A stretch of DNA of 64,000 bases from Actinomycetes bacterium (GCA_021793235.1 JAJYTD010000010.1:57166-121165), one strand, 5' to 3'; counted from the stretch's first letter, positions 51,382 to 58,993 are shown. The notes: generated by a model not told the origin, from the sequence alone. Translations and numbers: made by a program.

Positions 51382-52104
51382 GTGCGCGCTTTGTTCATCC
51401 AGCACGACCACGTATCAGGAACGGGCCTGGTCGGCGAACGCCTGTTGGAGCGCGGATACGACCTCACCACAAGGCTGGTCGTCCCCGCTGAGCGCTTCCA
51501 CAGCCCCGGTGTCGAGTTCGACTTCCCCGATCCGCGCGACTGGGACCTGGTGGTCGTGCTCGGTGCCGTCTGGGCGGTGTACGACCGCGACCTCGTCGGA
51601 AGCTGGGTCGACCCCGAAGTGGACTTCCTGCGCCGCGCGCACGCCGAAGGCGTCCCCACCCTCGGCATCTGCTTCGGCGCCCAGGCGCTGGCCACCGCGC
51701 TGGGCGGATCGGTCGAAGCGGCACCGCGCCCGGAGATCGGCTGGACCGACGTGGCCAGCGACGACTCTTCCCTCATCGAACCCGGCCCCTGGTTCGAGTG
51801 GCACTATGACCGCTACCATCTGCCCGCCGGGATCACCGCGATCGCGCACACACCGCTGTGCCCCCAGGCCTTCCATTCCGGCCGCAGCCTCGGTGTCCAG
51901 TTCCACCCCGAACTCAACTCCGTCATCCTCCAGCGGTGGCTGGACAACGGCGGCGATGACAAGGCCCGGGAGCACGGCATCGAGCCGGACGACCTGCTCG
52001 AAACCACCCGCCTGCGAGAAGCCGAATCCCGAAAGCGGACCCACCGGCTGGTGGACGCCTTCCTCGACCAGGTGGCCTGCGCCCAGGTGCCCCCGGCGAC
52101 CTGA
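51382..52104 (+). CDS. Class-I glutamine-amidotransferase-fold hydrolase (AtdA2/GuaA-domain-like)
   Basis: A 240-residue GATase-I protein. Triad: Cys97 in TLGICFGAQALA, His175 and Glu177 in GVQFHPELN. No synthetase domain is attached, so it most likely hydrolyses glutamine or a gamma-glutamyl amide alone. The pairing of a GS-like ligase, an oxygenase system and a GAT-fold hydrolase is that of the aniline (atdA) and isopropylamine (ipu) pathways. GTG 51382 follows ACGGAGG; earlier in-frame starts overlap the operator. It has its own copy of the regulon palindrome. Its role beside the PuuD-like enzyme is unclear: they may act on different glutamyl compounds. Confidence 0.85.
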   Translation: MRALFIQHDHVSGTGLVGERLLERGYDLTTRLVVPAERFHSPGVEFDFPDPRDWDLVVVLGAVWAVYDRDLVGSWVDPEVDFLRRAHAEGVPTLGICFGAQALATALGGSVEAAPRPEIGWTDVASDDSSLIEPGPWFEWHYDRYHLPAGITAIAHTPLCPQAFHSGRSLGVQFHPELNSVILQRWLDNGGDDKAREHGIEPDDLLETTRLREAESRKRTHRLVDAFLDQVACAQVPPAT

Positions 52105-52132
52105 GCGCCGCGACCACCACGCTCGGGACCGA

Positions 52133-53797
52133 TCAGAGCTGGTCGGCGTAGAACCCGTGGCGGGCGAGGGGCTCGACGAGTTCGCGCTCCTCATAGGCCA
52201 GGTGGGACAGCAGGGTGTCGGTGAGCACGTCGACGGCCTCCTGGAGCTCGGTGAAGTCGTCGGGGGCACCGATGAACCGGACCAGAGCGGCGTCGACGTC
52301 TTCCAGCACCTTGTGGATGACGATGTGCTCCTCCTGCAAGCGGTCGAGCACCGGCTCCAGGGAGGTCTCATTGGCTCGAAGGTAGGGGAAGATCGACTGG
52401 TCTTCGAGCGTGTGATGCTGGGTCAAGGTACGGCAGTAGTTGGCGCAGTAGGCGCCGAGGACCCAGTTGTTCTGGCGCATGGTCATCTCGTTGATGGCCG
52501 AGCGCGCGCTCGCGGCGTCCCGGGCGCCGTCGCGGACCTGGGCGATGATGGTGCGCACCTCCGTCAGTTCCTTGCGGAGCACGTCGTGCACGTCGATCAG
52601 GTGCTTTCCGGCCTGGCGCCCCTGGCGGGTGTAGGTGACGTCCGGGCCTGATGCGGGGCGGCGCGGGCGAGTGGACTCGTCCCACAGCCGGGTGTCGCTG
52701 AGCCTGGTGCCGTCGTCGGGGGTCGGCGTCAGCCCCAGTCGCGTGTACTCCTCGCTCTGCCCGGGGGTCTCCTGACCGCTATCGGCGTTCTCGGGGCGGG
52801 CCTGCCCCGAACCGCCCGGGGCCGCGGTGCCCTTGGCATCCCTGGCGTCCTTGACGTCCTTGGCCGAAACCGCGGGCGCGGCGGTGCCCGCCTGCGGCGC
52901 CGCGGCACCGGCGCGGTGCGCGGCTACGGCTTCGCGTACGGCCGGGGCGACCTGGCGGCCGAAGATCTGGATGGCCGCGGGGTCGTCGCCGGCCAGGATG
53001 AAGGTGCTGGTCCCGTAGGTCAGGGCCAGCTCGGTGAGCTGCTCGACCCACTGGTCGGGCGGGCCCGCGAGGAAGCCCTGATGGGTCCCGCTGAAGCGGC
53101 CGTTGATGTTGAGCAGTCGGCGGATGTCGCGGGGCGACCGTCCGGCCGCCTCGGCGGCCTCGTCGATGATCGCGTTGCCTTCGCCGAGCTGCTCGGGCTC
53201 GATGTAGCCCAGGGAGGGCAGCCACCCGTCCGCCTTGCGCCCGGTCAGGCGCAGCATGCGCGGCTTGTAGGCACCGAGCCAGATCTCGATGGGGTGGGCC
53301 GGTGCGGGGCCGCGTTTGGCGCCGGTGGCGCGGTGGTGTTCGCCTTCCACGCGTAGGACGGAGCGGTCTTGGGGGGTCCAGATGCCGCGGATGATGTCGA
53401 TGGCCTCATCGAGGGCCGCGACCGCCTGCCCGGGGGTCAGTCGTCGCCCGCCCATGGCCTCGATCCCGTCCCAGAATCCGCCTGCCCCGAGGCCGAGTTC
53501 AAGGCGCCCTTTGCTGAGCAGGTCCAGGCTCGCGGCCGAGCGCGCCAGGACCGCCGGCGGCCGCAGCGGCAGGTTCGCCACGTTGGGCGCCAGCGAGATG
53601 CGCTCTGTCTGCGCGGCCACATAGGACAGCAATGTCCAGGTGTCCAGGAAGGCCGACTGGTAGGGGTGGTCCTGGAATGTCGCCAGGTCCAGCCCGGCCT
53701 GCTCGCTGATCTGGGCGAGCTCGACAACGGCCGCCGGCTGCTTGTTCTGCGGGGTGAGGAAGGATCCGAACCTCAGGTCGTGGCCGTAGTCCGCCAT
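52133..53797 (-). CDS. LLM-class flavin oxidoreductase fused to a hemerythrin-like domain
   Basis: A 554-residue fusion. Residues about 1-310 are a luciferase-like barrel (RFGSFLTPQNKQPAAVVELAQ, ISLAPNVANLPLRPPAVLARS, RLELGLGAGGFWDGIEAMGG, FILAGDDPAAIQIFGRQV). A low-complexity Ala/Gly/Pro linker runs about 311-400. Residues about 405-550 are a four-helix hemerythrin-type bundle with His/Glu ligands in IDVHDVLRKELTE, LTQHHTLEDQSIFPYL, LQEEHIVIHKVL and SHLAYEERELVEPL. A di-iron site beside a flavin/F420 site suggests O2 or NO sensing or electron transfer between them. It converges on the amidotransferase gene. A 134-bp piece is duplicated at 55963. Confidence 0.88.
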   Translation of the reverse strand: MADYGHDLRFGSFLTPQNKQPAAVVELAQISEQAGLDLATFQDHPYQSAFLDTWTLLSYVAAQTERISLAPNVANLPLRPPAVLARSAASLDLLSKGRLELGLGAGGFWDGIEAMGGRRLTPGQAVAALDEAIDIIRGIWTPQDRSVLRVEGEHHRATGAKRGPAPAHPIEIWLGAYKPRMLRLTGRKADGWLPSLGYIEPEQLGEGNAIIDEAAEAAGRSPRDIRRLLNINGRFSGTHQGFLAGPPDQWVEQLTELALTYGTSTFILAGDDPAAIQIFGRQVAPAVREAVAAHRAGAAAPQAGTAAPAVSAKDVKDARDAKGTAAPGGSGQARPENADSGQETPGQSEEYTRLGLTPTPDDGTRLSDTRLWDESTRPRRPASGPDVTYTRQGRQAGKHLIDVHDVLRKELTEVRTIIAQVRDGARDAASARSAINEMTMRQNNWVLGAYCANYCRTLTQHHTLEDQSIFPYLRANETSLEPVLDRLQEEHIVIHKVLEDVDAALVRFIGAPDDFTELQEAVDVLTDTLLSHLAYEERELVEPLARHGFYADQL

Positions 53798-54113
53798 GAC
53801 TGTGTTGCTCTCTTCTTAGATGACTGGACAGGTCCGCTCCGATCCGGAGCGTATCCCCGTCAACCGGGCGATGCCCCAAAATATGCCCGGAACAGAGGTG
53901 GCCGGCCGGTGATTCGCGCGACCCAGGACCCCGCGCGTTTCGGTGACCGGTGCCGCCACTTTGCGTCCACCGAGTGGATGGGGGACGGGGGAGTGTGAGA
54001 GGGGCAGGCCAGGAGCACAGCGAGGAATGTGCGCGGTCTGCCAGGGGCTGCGGTAAATGGGTGGCCGAGTGCGGCGTAGGCGTCGATCATGGGGTCGGAA
54101 AGGTAGGTGGGTT
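53798..54113. other. Intergenic region, no gene seen
   Basis: About 315 bases between the LLM-hemerythrin start and the next gene. Short frames only, without RBS or family features. No hairpin or palindrome stood out. Confidence 0.4.
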
Positions 54114-54500
54114 ATGAGTCCTGACGCCGTGACGTTGTGGCGGCCGACCGGCCCCGAGGAGTTGGAACTGGTGCGTGCGTCGGGGTGGTGCGCGTGGCCG
54201 CCGCGTCTTCCGGAGCAGCCGATCTTCTACCCGGTGCTGAACGAGGACTACGCGGCGAGGATCGCCCGGGAGTGGAACGTGCCCGCGCACGGTGTGGGCT
54301 ATGTGACCCGGTTCCGGGTCGAACGGTCCTTCCTCGACTCCTACGAGGTCCACCAGGCCGGAGGCCGCACCATCCTGGAGTACTGGATTCCGGCCGAGGA
54401 CCTCGCCGAGTTGAACGCCCACATCGTCGGACCGATCGAGGTCGTGCGGGAGTTCCGCCCCGAGGGCGAGGTCACGCCCGCCGAGCGGTCCGGCTCCTGA
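54114..54500 (+). CDS. Conserved actinobacterial protein of unknown function
   Basis: A 128-residue protein starting MSPDAVTLWRPTGPEELELV, with PPRLPEQPIFYPVLNEDYAARIAREWN, YVTRFRVERSFLDSYEVHQ and LEYWIPAEDLAELNAHIVGPIEV. I recognise the pattern as a widespread small actinobacterial protein, sometimes labelled ADP-ribosylation/crystallin J1, but I know no proven function. ATG 54114 follows AAAGGTAGGTGG; the frame is open to 54057. A 20-bp-stem hairpin follows ten bases after the stop. Confidence 0.75.
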   Translation: MSPDAVTLWRPTGPEELELVRASGWCAWPPRLPEQPIFYPVLNEDYAARIAREWNVPAHGVGYVTRFRVERSFLDSYEVHQAGGRTILEYWIPAEDLAELNAHIVGPIEVVREFRPEGEVTPAERSGS

Positions 54501-54510
54501 GATGCCCCGT

Positions 54511-54566
54511 CGATCGTGCTCGTATGGTCACTTCAGCGGCCGAACATGACCATACGAGCACGATCG
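54511..54566. repeat. Dispersed hairpin element, copy 1
   Basis: Perfect 20-base arms (54511-54530 and 54547-54566, CGATCGTGCTCGTATGGTCA and complement) around a 16-base loop, then GTTGGCGGGGTGGTGG. The same arms, loop and flank recur at 60060-60129. Each copy lies just downstream of a gene stop, so it may act as a terminator as well as a repeat. Confidence 0.8.
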
Positions 54567-54690
54567 TTGGCGGGGTGGTGGACCGTTGGTTGCGGCAATG
54601 GGGCGCAGCGAGTGCAACGGGCGGAGCCGGCTTGCCGCTGAGTATCTGGCACGTAGCGGGCACGCGGCCCTCTTCCGGCCCTCTCAATGT

Positions 54691-54733
54691 CGAAGGCCCA
54701 GGTCGGGGAAACCGTCCCTGACCTGGGCCTTCG
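54691..54733 (-). terminator. Terminator downstream of the tRNA-Gly remnant
   Basis: CGAAGGCCCAGGTC and its complement form a 14-bp stem around a 15-base loop, eight bases beyond the 3' end of the tRNA remnant on the minus strand. This is where a native tRNA terminator would be. Confidence 0.65.
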
Positions 54734-54740
54734 TTGCTCT

Positions 54741-54783
54741 GAGCGGATGACGGGAATCGAACCCGCGTTATCAGCTTGGGAAG
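54741..54783 (-). pseudogene. 3' half of tRNA-Gly (CCC), probable attachment-site remnant
   Basis: On the minus strand this reads an anticodon loop TTCCCAA, the 3' anticodon-stem strand GCTGA, a complete T arm (CGGGTTCGATTCCCG) and the acceptor strand CATCCGC. The 5' half is missing: the sequence before the anticodon (CCTTGC) does not pair with the 3' stem, and no D arm follows upstream. The loop gives anticodon CCC, so Gly. Integrases of mobile elements use just this part of tRNA genes as att site; the break near 54784 would be the edge of an inserted element. Confidence 0.7.
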
Positions 54784-54925
54784 GCAAGGCCGCTGGTCAT
54801 CGCCTATCAGGGGATTTGCTGACCTGCGCGGATCTGGACGTCTGCTGTTGATTCCCCGTGGTTCCCCGTAAGGACCGCCTACAACGGGCACGCAACGGGC
54901 ACGGTTCCCGTAGAGGGCGACTTGT
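54784..54925. other. Spacer next to the att-like site with direct repeats
   Basis: Contains CAACGGGCACG twice in a row at about 54881-54902 and GTTCCCCG repeated near 54860. Such short direct repeats beside a tRNA fragment resemble arm sites near integrase genes, but no integrase is present. Confidence 0.4.
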
Positions 54926-55723
54926 CTATGAGCCGCTGTCCTTCTTTTCGGGGGATTGTTCGAGCTGCAGTTCTTTTTTGCGCTGTTCCTCTTTCAGTTT
55001 TTCAACATGCTTGGCGAAAATTCTCAGTCGTCTAGGTTCATCGTCGATGTCGACATAATCATCAAGACGGAACTCGGCGGCGTTATAATGTTTCTCAATC
55101 TCGTCTGCTGTTGACTGCAGATTATAGCCACGTTCTCTGAACTTGAAGTACGCAGTAAGTCCCGCTGAGATGGTTACGATCGTGCTCAAGGTGACGACGA
55201 TCCAGCGAAGCTGTGGTAATTCACCTGAAAGTGCGGTGAATGTCGAGACCAAGGCAGAGAGGATGATGATTGCCGCTTGAAAGTAGTTGTGAATGGAGCG
55301 GTTGTGTTTCGCCCGTTGGCGGTATGCTTGGATTAAGTCGAGAGATGCTTCCCGGTAAATTCGTAGAGATTCTACTGACTCGAGCGCGATTTTTGACGCC
55401 ATTTCTTGGCGGTCATGCGCAAGATTTCGCGTCTCGATGTCGAAGTCGACAAGCTTTTTTCTGTTGAACCAGAAAGCTGCGAGCATGCCAAAGAGAAGGC
55501 ATGTAATTAACGCAAGCGATATGTATCGCGTCGCCACAGGCTGTTCGTTCCACAGCCCCATAACTACTGTGTAGCCAAGAAGGACAGCGAGGATGAAGCT
55601 GATAAACGCGATTGCGAAGTAAACTCTCTGGAGAGCTTTAACTCCTTTGAGGCGATTTAAGTTTTGTTCGTAGTCTCTAGCTATTCTTCTATATTCTTCA
55701 AGTGAACCAGAGGTGTCAGACAT
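54926..55723 (-). CDS. SLATT/DUF4231-like membrane protein
   Basis: A 265-residue protein with two pairs of predicted membrane helices: VYFAIAFISFILAVLLGYTVVMG and ISLALITCLLFGMLAAFWF, then YFQAAIIILSALVSTFTAL and WIVVTLSTIVTISAGLTAYF. A charged helical region (AHDRQEMASKIALESVESLRIYREA) separates them, and a Lys/Glu coiled tail ends the chain. This layout resembles SLATT/DUF4231 proteins, proposed as pore-forming effectors in nucleotide-signal defence systems. No SMODS or SLOG partner is visible. Codon use and base content are clearly AT-richer than its neighbours, which suggests transfer. It lies beside the tRNA remnant. Confidence 0.7.
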   Translation of the reverse strand: MSDTSGSLEEYRRIARDYEQNLNRLKGVKALQRVYFAIAFISFILAVLLGYTVVMGLWNEQPVATRYISLALITCLLFGMLAAFWFNRKKLVDFDIETRNLAHDRQEMASKIALESVESLRIYREASLDLIQAYRQRAKHNRSIHNYFQAAIIILSALVSTFTALSGELPQLRWIVVTLSTIVTISAGLTAYFKFRERGYNLQSTADEIEKHYNAAEFRLDDYVDIDDEPRRLRIFAKHVEKLKEEQRKKELQLEQSPEKKDSGS

Positions 55724-55826
55724 GGGGGTCCTGTAGCTCGCGAATATTCAAGAAGGTGATATCACCGTTTCGCGCGTTAAGGTCACTCAATGTTCCCACT
55801 TGGCCGTTATTGGACATTTGATGCAT
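55716..55826 (-). CDS. Small ORF coupled to the SLATT-like gene
   Basis: A 36-codon frame (MHQMSNNGQVGTLSDLNARN...) ending in TGA that overlaps the SLATT start by eight bases (ATGTCTGA). A second in-frame ATG is at 55817. It shares the low GC content of the SLATT gene. It could be a short coupled protein or a leader; no family is recognised. Confidence 0.4.
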   Translation of the reverse strand: MHQMSNNGQVGTLSDLNARNGDITFLNIRELQDPHV

Positions 55827-55962
55827 TCTCTTACCGGGTGACTGTTGTTGTGGTATAGCGCCTGGGCAGTAGCGGGGGCAAGATGCTTGGCTACTGGATG
55901 TGATGCCAGCGACGGTTGTCCCGTACGCCCCCCGACCGCCGGCCGCGCGCTCGGGACCGGGC

Positions 55963-56096
55963 GCCAGCTCGGTGAGCTGCTCGACCCACTGGTCGGGCGG
56001 GCCGGCGAGGAAGCCCTGATGGGTCCCGCTGAAGCGGCCGTTGATGTTGAGCATGCGGCGGATGTCGCGGGGCGACCGTCCGGCCGCCTCGGCGGC
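55963..56096 (-). pseudogene. Duplicated fragment of the LLM-hemerythrin gene
   Basis: 134 bases nearly identical (three differences seen) to 53025-53158 in the same orientation, encoding AAGRSPRDIRRMLNINGRF through QWVEQLTELA of the LLM domain. There is no start, stop or rest of the gene. Its right edge joins directly to a subtilisin-inhibitor remnant. Confidence 0.85.
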
Positions 56097-56312
56097 ACGC
56101 ATCCCGCACCGGCGGATGCCTGCGCGGCGGTGGAGAATGTGAAGGGCCGGTTCGGACTCCTGCCCACCGAGAACACGGTGTGCCTCACATACTGGGATCC
56201 GGTCACCGTTGTGGCCACCGGCGAAGGGTTCGGAAACGTCGCCGAATTCGAGGATACCTATTCCAACGAGACATGTGCCTCCGCCGGGTCGGACGGCATC
56301 TTCCACTTCTAG
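56091..56312 (+). pseudogene. 3' half of a subtilisin-inhibitor (SSI family) gene
   Basis: The frame to TAG 56312 encodes GGTHPAPADACAAV, then ENTVCLTYWDPVTVVATGEG and the end SNETCASAGSDGIFHF. This follows the C-terminal half of Streptomyces subtilisin inhibitors: GTHPAP..AC, a reactive-site Cys-x-x-x-x-Tyr region, YDPV.LTV, SNEC and a final VFAF. The signal peptide and first half are missing; the LLM fragment abuts at GGT. A dead secreted-protease-inhibitor gene. Confidence 0.75.
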
Positions 56313-56490
56313 TGGAAATAGCCCTGCTCTGCCGTTCTCCCGGGAGAACTGGCCGGGGGCCGGGGAATCGAGCGTTGCCGAGCAGCGGCATTAGGCGTGC
56401 CGCACAGTGCGGCCGTCTGCGGCCGGGACCGCCCTCAGGTGGGCACACCCATCCCGGGGGTGAGCGATCTCGCCAACCGTGAGATCGACG

Positions 56491-57453
56491 TCAATATCTC
56501 GCCCGGGTTTTTCGGAAGTCTCCCGGCGTCGTCGCGAAGTGCCTGCGGAAGGCGAGGTGGAAGCCGACCGCTGATTGGTAGCCGACCCGTTCCGGCAGCG
56601 CGCTGAGCGGGAGAGCGGTTTCGGTGAGCAGCCGGGCGGCCTCCTGCATGCGTCGGCCGGCCAGGTGCTGGGCGGGCGGCTCGCCGACCAGTCGCCGAAA
56701 CACCGCCGCGAACGCCGAGCGGGACATCCCGGCCTCCCTGGCCAGTGACTCCAGGGTCCACGGCTCGGCGAACCGGGTCTGCACCGCCAGCAGGGCGCGG
56801 CCGATCTCCGGGTGCCGCAGCGCCCGCAAGGTCGGGAATTCGGTGCTGAGCCGGGCGAGCGCCACCCGCAGCGCCAGTACGAAGACCAGCTCGAAGGCGC
56901 GCAGCGCCACCAGGCGCGCCCCGGGAGCCCGATGGTCCGCGCCGTCGGCCAGTCGGCGCAGGGTGTCGGCCAGCAGGGGTTCGTCGGCCAGCATCTCCGG
57001 GTCCAGCACCAGGACCTCCGGAAGCGCGCGATACAACGGCGACACGGCGACCTCGTCGTAGTGCAGGCCACCGCACAGCAGCTCGGTGGCCGGACCGGGG
57101 CCGTCGATCTCCACCGCGCCCACCGTCCCCGCAGGGCGGTCGGGAAGAACCAGATCCAGCGGCGTCGTGGTACGGCCGGGTCGGTCCGCCAGCTCATGCG
57201 CCGCCCCGTGCGGGAAGATCGCCAGGTCACCGGCCCCCAACGTGATCGGTTCCGGTGTTCCGGGAAGGCGCACCGAGCATCCGCCCGCCCGCATGTAGTG
57301 GAGCACCGCGCAGTTCTCCTGGTCACCGCGGATACCCCACGGGGCTTTTACGGACCACCGGCTCGCGAAGACGCCCCGCAGCCGCAGCGGCGTCAACAGC
57401 TCGTCGAGCAGGTCCCCGCCCGTGGCGGAGGCGCTCTGGATCTCCACGGTCAT
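56491..57453 (-). CDS. AraC-family regulator with cupin sensor
   Basis: A 320-residue regulator. The N-terminal AraC-binding cupin (cupin_6) has CAVLHYMRAGGCSVRLPG and ITLGAGDLAIFPHGAAHEL. The C-terminal double HTH runs from FAEPWTLESLAREAGMSRSAFAAVFRRLVGEPPAQHLAGRRMQEA to LPERVGYQSAVGFHLAFRRHFATTPGDFRK. It is divergent from the NmrA-like gene 97 bases away, the usual arrangement for a local activator. TAAATAGATCAG lies in the shared spacer. Confidence 0.88.
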   Translation of the reverse strand: MTVEIQSASATGGDLLDELLTPLRLRGVFASRWSVKAPWGIRGDQENCAVLHYMRAGGCSVRLPGTPEPITLGAGDLAIFPHGAAHELADRPGRTTTPLDLVLPDRPAGTVGAVEIDGPGPATELLCGGLHYDEVAVSPLYRALPEVLVLDPEMLADEPLLADTLRRLADGADHRAPGARLVALRAFELVFVLALRVALARLSTEFPTLRALRHPEIGRALLAVQTRFAEPWTLESLAREAGMSRSAFAAVFRRLVGEPPAQHLAGRRMQEAARLLTETALPLSALPERVGYQSAVGFHLAFRRHFATTPGDFRKTRARY

Positions 57454-57550
57454 GGACGATCCTTAAATAGATCAGGATCCATGCTCATCGACCGTACCGG
57501 CTCCATCCCGGCAACCTGGTCGCCACAGATCCTCGGCGGAAAGGACGACC

Positions 57551-58435
57551 ATGGACGGTACATATCTGGTGATCGGTGCGGGTGGAGCACAGGGCGGCGC
57601 GGTCGCCCGGCGGCTGGTGGAGCAGGGCGACCGCGTTCGCGGCCTGAGCCGCAGCGGCACGGGAACACTGCCCGGAGTGGAGTGGGTGAAGGGCGACCTG
57701 GCCGACCGAGCGGCGCTGCGGGCGGCCTTCGACGGCGTCACCCATGCCTCGGTGACCCTGCCCATGGCCGACGAGCCGGCGCTGGTGGCGGACTGGGTGG
57801 ACGCCATTGTCAAGGCCGCGTCGGCGGGCGGGCTGCGTCGCCTGGTGGTCAACATCGCCAACCGGCTGCCCGCCATCCGCACTTCTGTGGACGTGTTCGA
57901 GACCCGCTGGGCCGCCGCCGAGGCGCTACTGGCCTCCGGTGTACCCACCGTTGTCCTGCGCCCGCCGGTCTACCTCGACAACCTGTGCGCCCCCTGGGTG
58001 AGCGAGGCTCTGGTCGCCGATGGGATGCTGACCTACCCGATCCCGGCCGGCCACCGGGTGGCCTGGCTGAGCCATGACGACCTGGGGACGCTCACGGCCG
58101 CCGCCTTCCACCGTGACGACCTGGTCGGCACCGCGATCGACGTGGGCGGCCGGGACGTGGTGACGGGCCCCGAGCTCGCCGCCGCATTCGCCGCTGTGCT
58201 CGACCGCACGGTGACCTACCGGGAGGTGCCCGTGGACGCGTTCGAAGCGGGGTTGGCCGAGGTGCTCGGTCCGAAACGCGCGGCAGGTGTGGCGGAGACC
58301 TACCGCTGGCTGGCCGGACCGGGCGGCGCGGACCTGTACGAGGGCGTTCCGGACAAGGTGGAAGCGGCTTTCGGGGTCCGCTTGACCCCGCTGTATACGT
58401 GGATCGCCGCCCGGACCTGGCGGGCCGCCCGTTGA
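57551..58435 (+). CDS. NmrA-like NAD(P)-binding protein
   Basis: A 294-residue atypical short-chain dehydrogenase. TYLVIGAGGAQGGAVARRLVEQGDRVRGLSRS is the GxxGxxG nucleotide site. VEWVKGDLADRAALRAAFDGVTHASVTLP follows the NmrA pattern, and WLSHDDLGTLTAAAF and AIDVGGRDVVTGPELAAAFAAVL are typical of the C-terminal part. Such proteins are redox sensors or quinone/aldehyde reductases. It overlaps the next SnoaL-like gene and is probably under the AraC protein. Confidence 0.85.
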   Translation: MDGTYLVIGAGGAQGGAVARRLVEQGDRVRGLSRSGTGTLPGVEWVKGDLADRAALRAAFDGVTHASVTLPMADEPALVADWVDAIVKAASAGGLRRLVVNIANRLPAIRTSVDVFETRWAAAEALLASGVPTVVLRPPVYLDNLCAPWVSEALVADGMLTYPIPAGHRVAWLSHDDLGTLTAAAFHRDDLVGTAIDVGGRDVVTGPELAAAFAAVLDRTVTYREVPVDAFEAGLAEVLGPKRAAGVAETYRWLAGPGGADLYEGVPDKVEAAFGVRLTPLYTWIAARTWRAAR

Positions 58436-58827
58436 ACGCCCCTGTGGAGATCGTCGAACAGCACCGGTTCATCGAGGCGTGGCTGCGCGGAACGGCCGAA
58501 GCCGCACTACTGACCGCGTTCGTCGACATGCACACGTCGGACTTCGCGCTGTACGGACCAGATGGCACGGTCACCGGGATCCAGGAGGTCGCCACCGGAT
58601 TCGGCCGTGCCCGCGGCACCATGCCCGGCATCGATGTGAAGATCCGCAACGCGCGGGTGCTCACCGCCGCCGACGGCATCGTCGTCGCCGTCTACGAGGA
58701 GCATCAGCGGGTGGAAGGATCATGGAACGCCCGGAGCAGCACGGCCGTGTTCGTAGAGGACCCGGCGGCGCGGCACGGCCTGCGCTGGCGACACCTCCAC
58801 GAGACATGGATCGACATAAACCGCTGA
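58432..58827 (+). CDS. SnoaL-like (NTF2-fold) protein
   Basis: About 131 residues of NTF2 fold: VEQHRFIEAWLRGTAEAALLTAFVDMHTSDFALYGPDGTVTGIQEVATGF and VVAVYEEHQRVEGSWNARSSTAVFVED. The start is uncertain. TTG 58432 overlaps the NmrA stop (TTGA), while GTG 58399 and GTG 58444 are also in frame. SnoaL-like proteins are small isomerases, hydrolases or binding proteins; no catalytic residues can be assigned. Co-transcribed with the NmrA-like gene. Confidence 0.7.
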   Translation: MNAPVEIVEQHRFIEAWLRGTAEAALLTAFVDMHTSDFALYGPDGTVTGIQEVATGFGRARGTMPGIDVKIRNARVLTAADGIVVAVYEEHQRVEGSWNARSSTAVFVEDPAARHGLRWRHLHETWIDINR

Positions 58828-58993
58828 TCTTGACGGTAGCGTTCCCCACCGCGCATTCCGGGCCCCGCTGGTGTCAAGATCGTCTTAAAGGTCTTCAGTT
58901 GTCCAGTGTGGAGGGGGGTTCGTGGTGTAGCGGGCGGGTACCGCTGTGCTGGTCGAGGTAATGGGTGTGGACGTCGTCCAGGAGTCGGCGGCA

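Noticed and set aside
54741..54783. Complete tRNA gene
   Set aside because: The D arm, 5' acceptor strand and 5' anticodon strand are absent, so only the 3' half is present.
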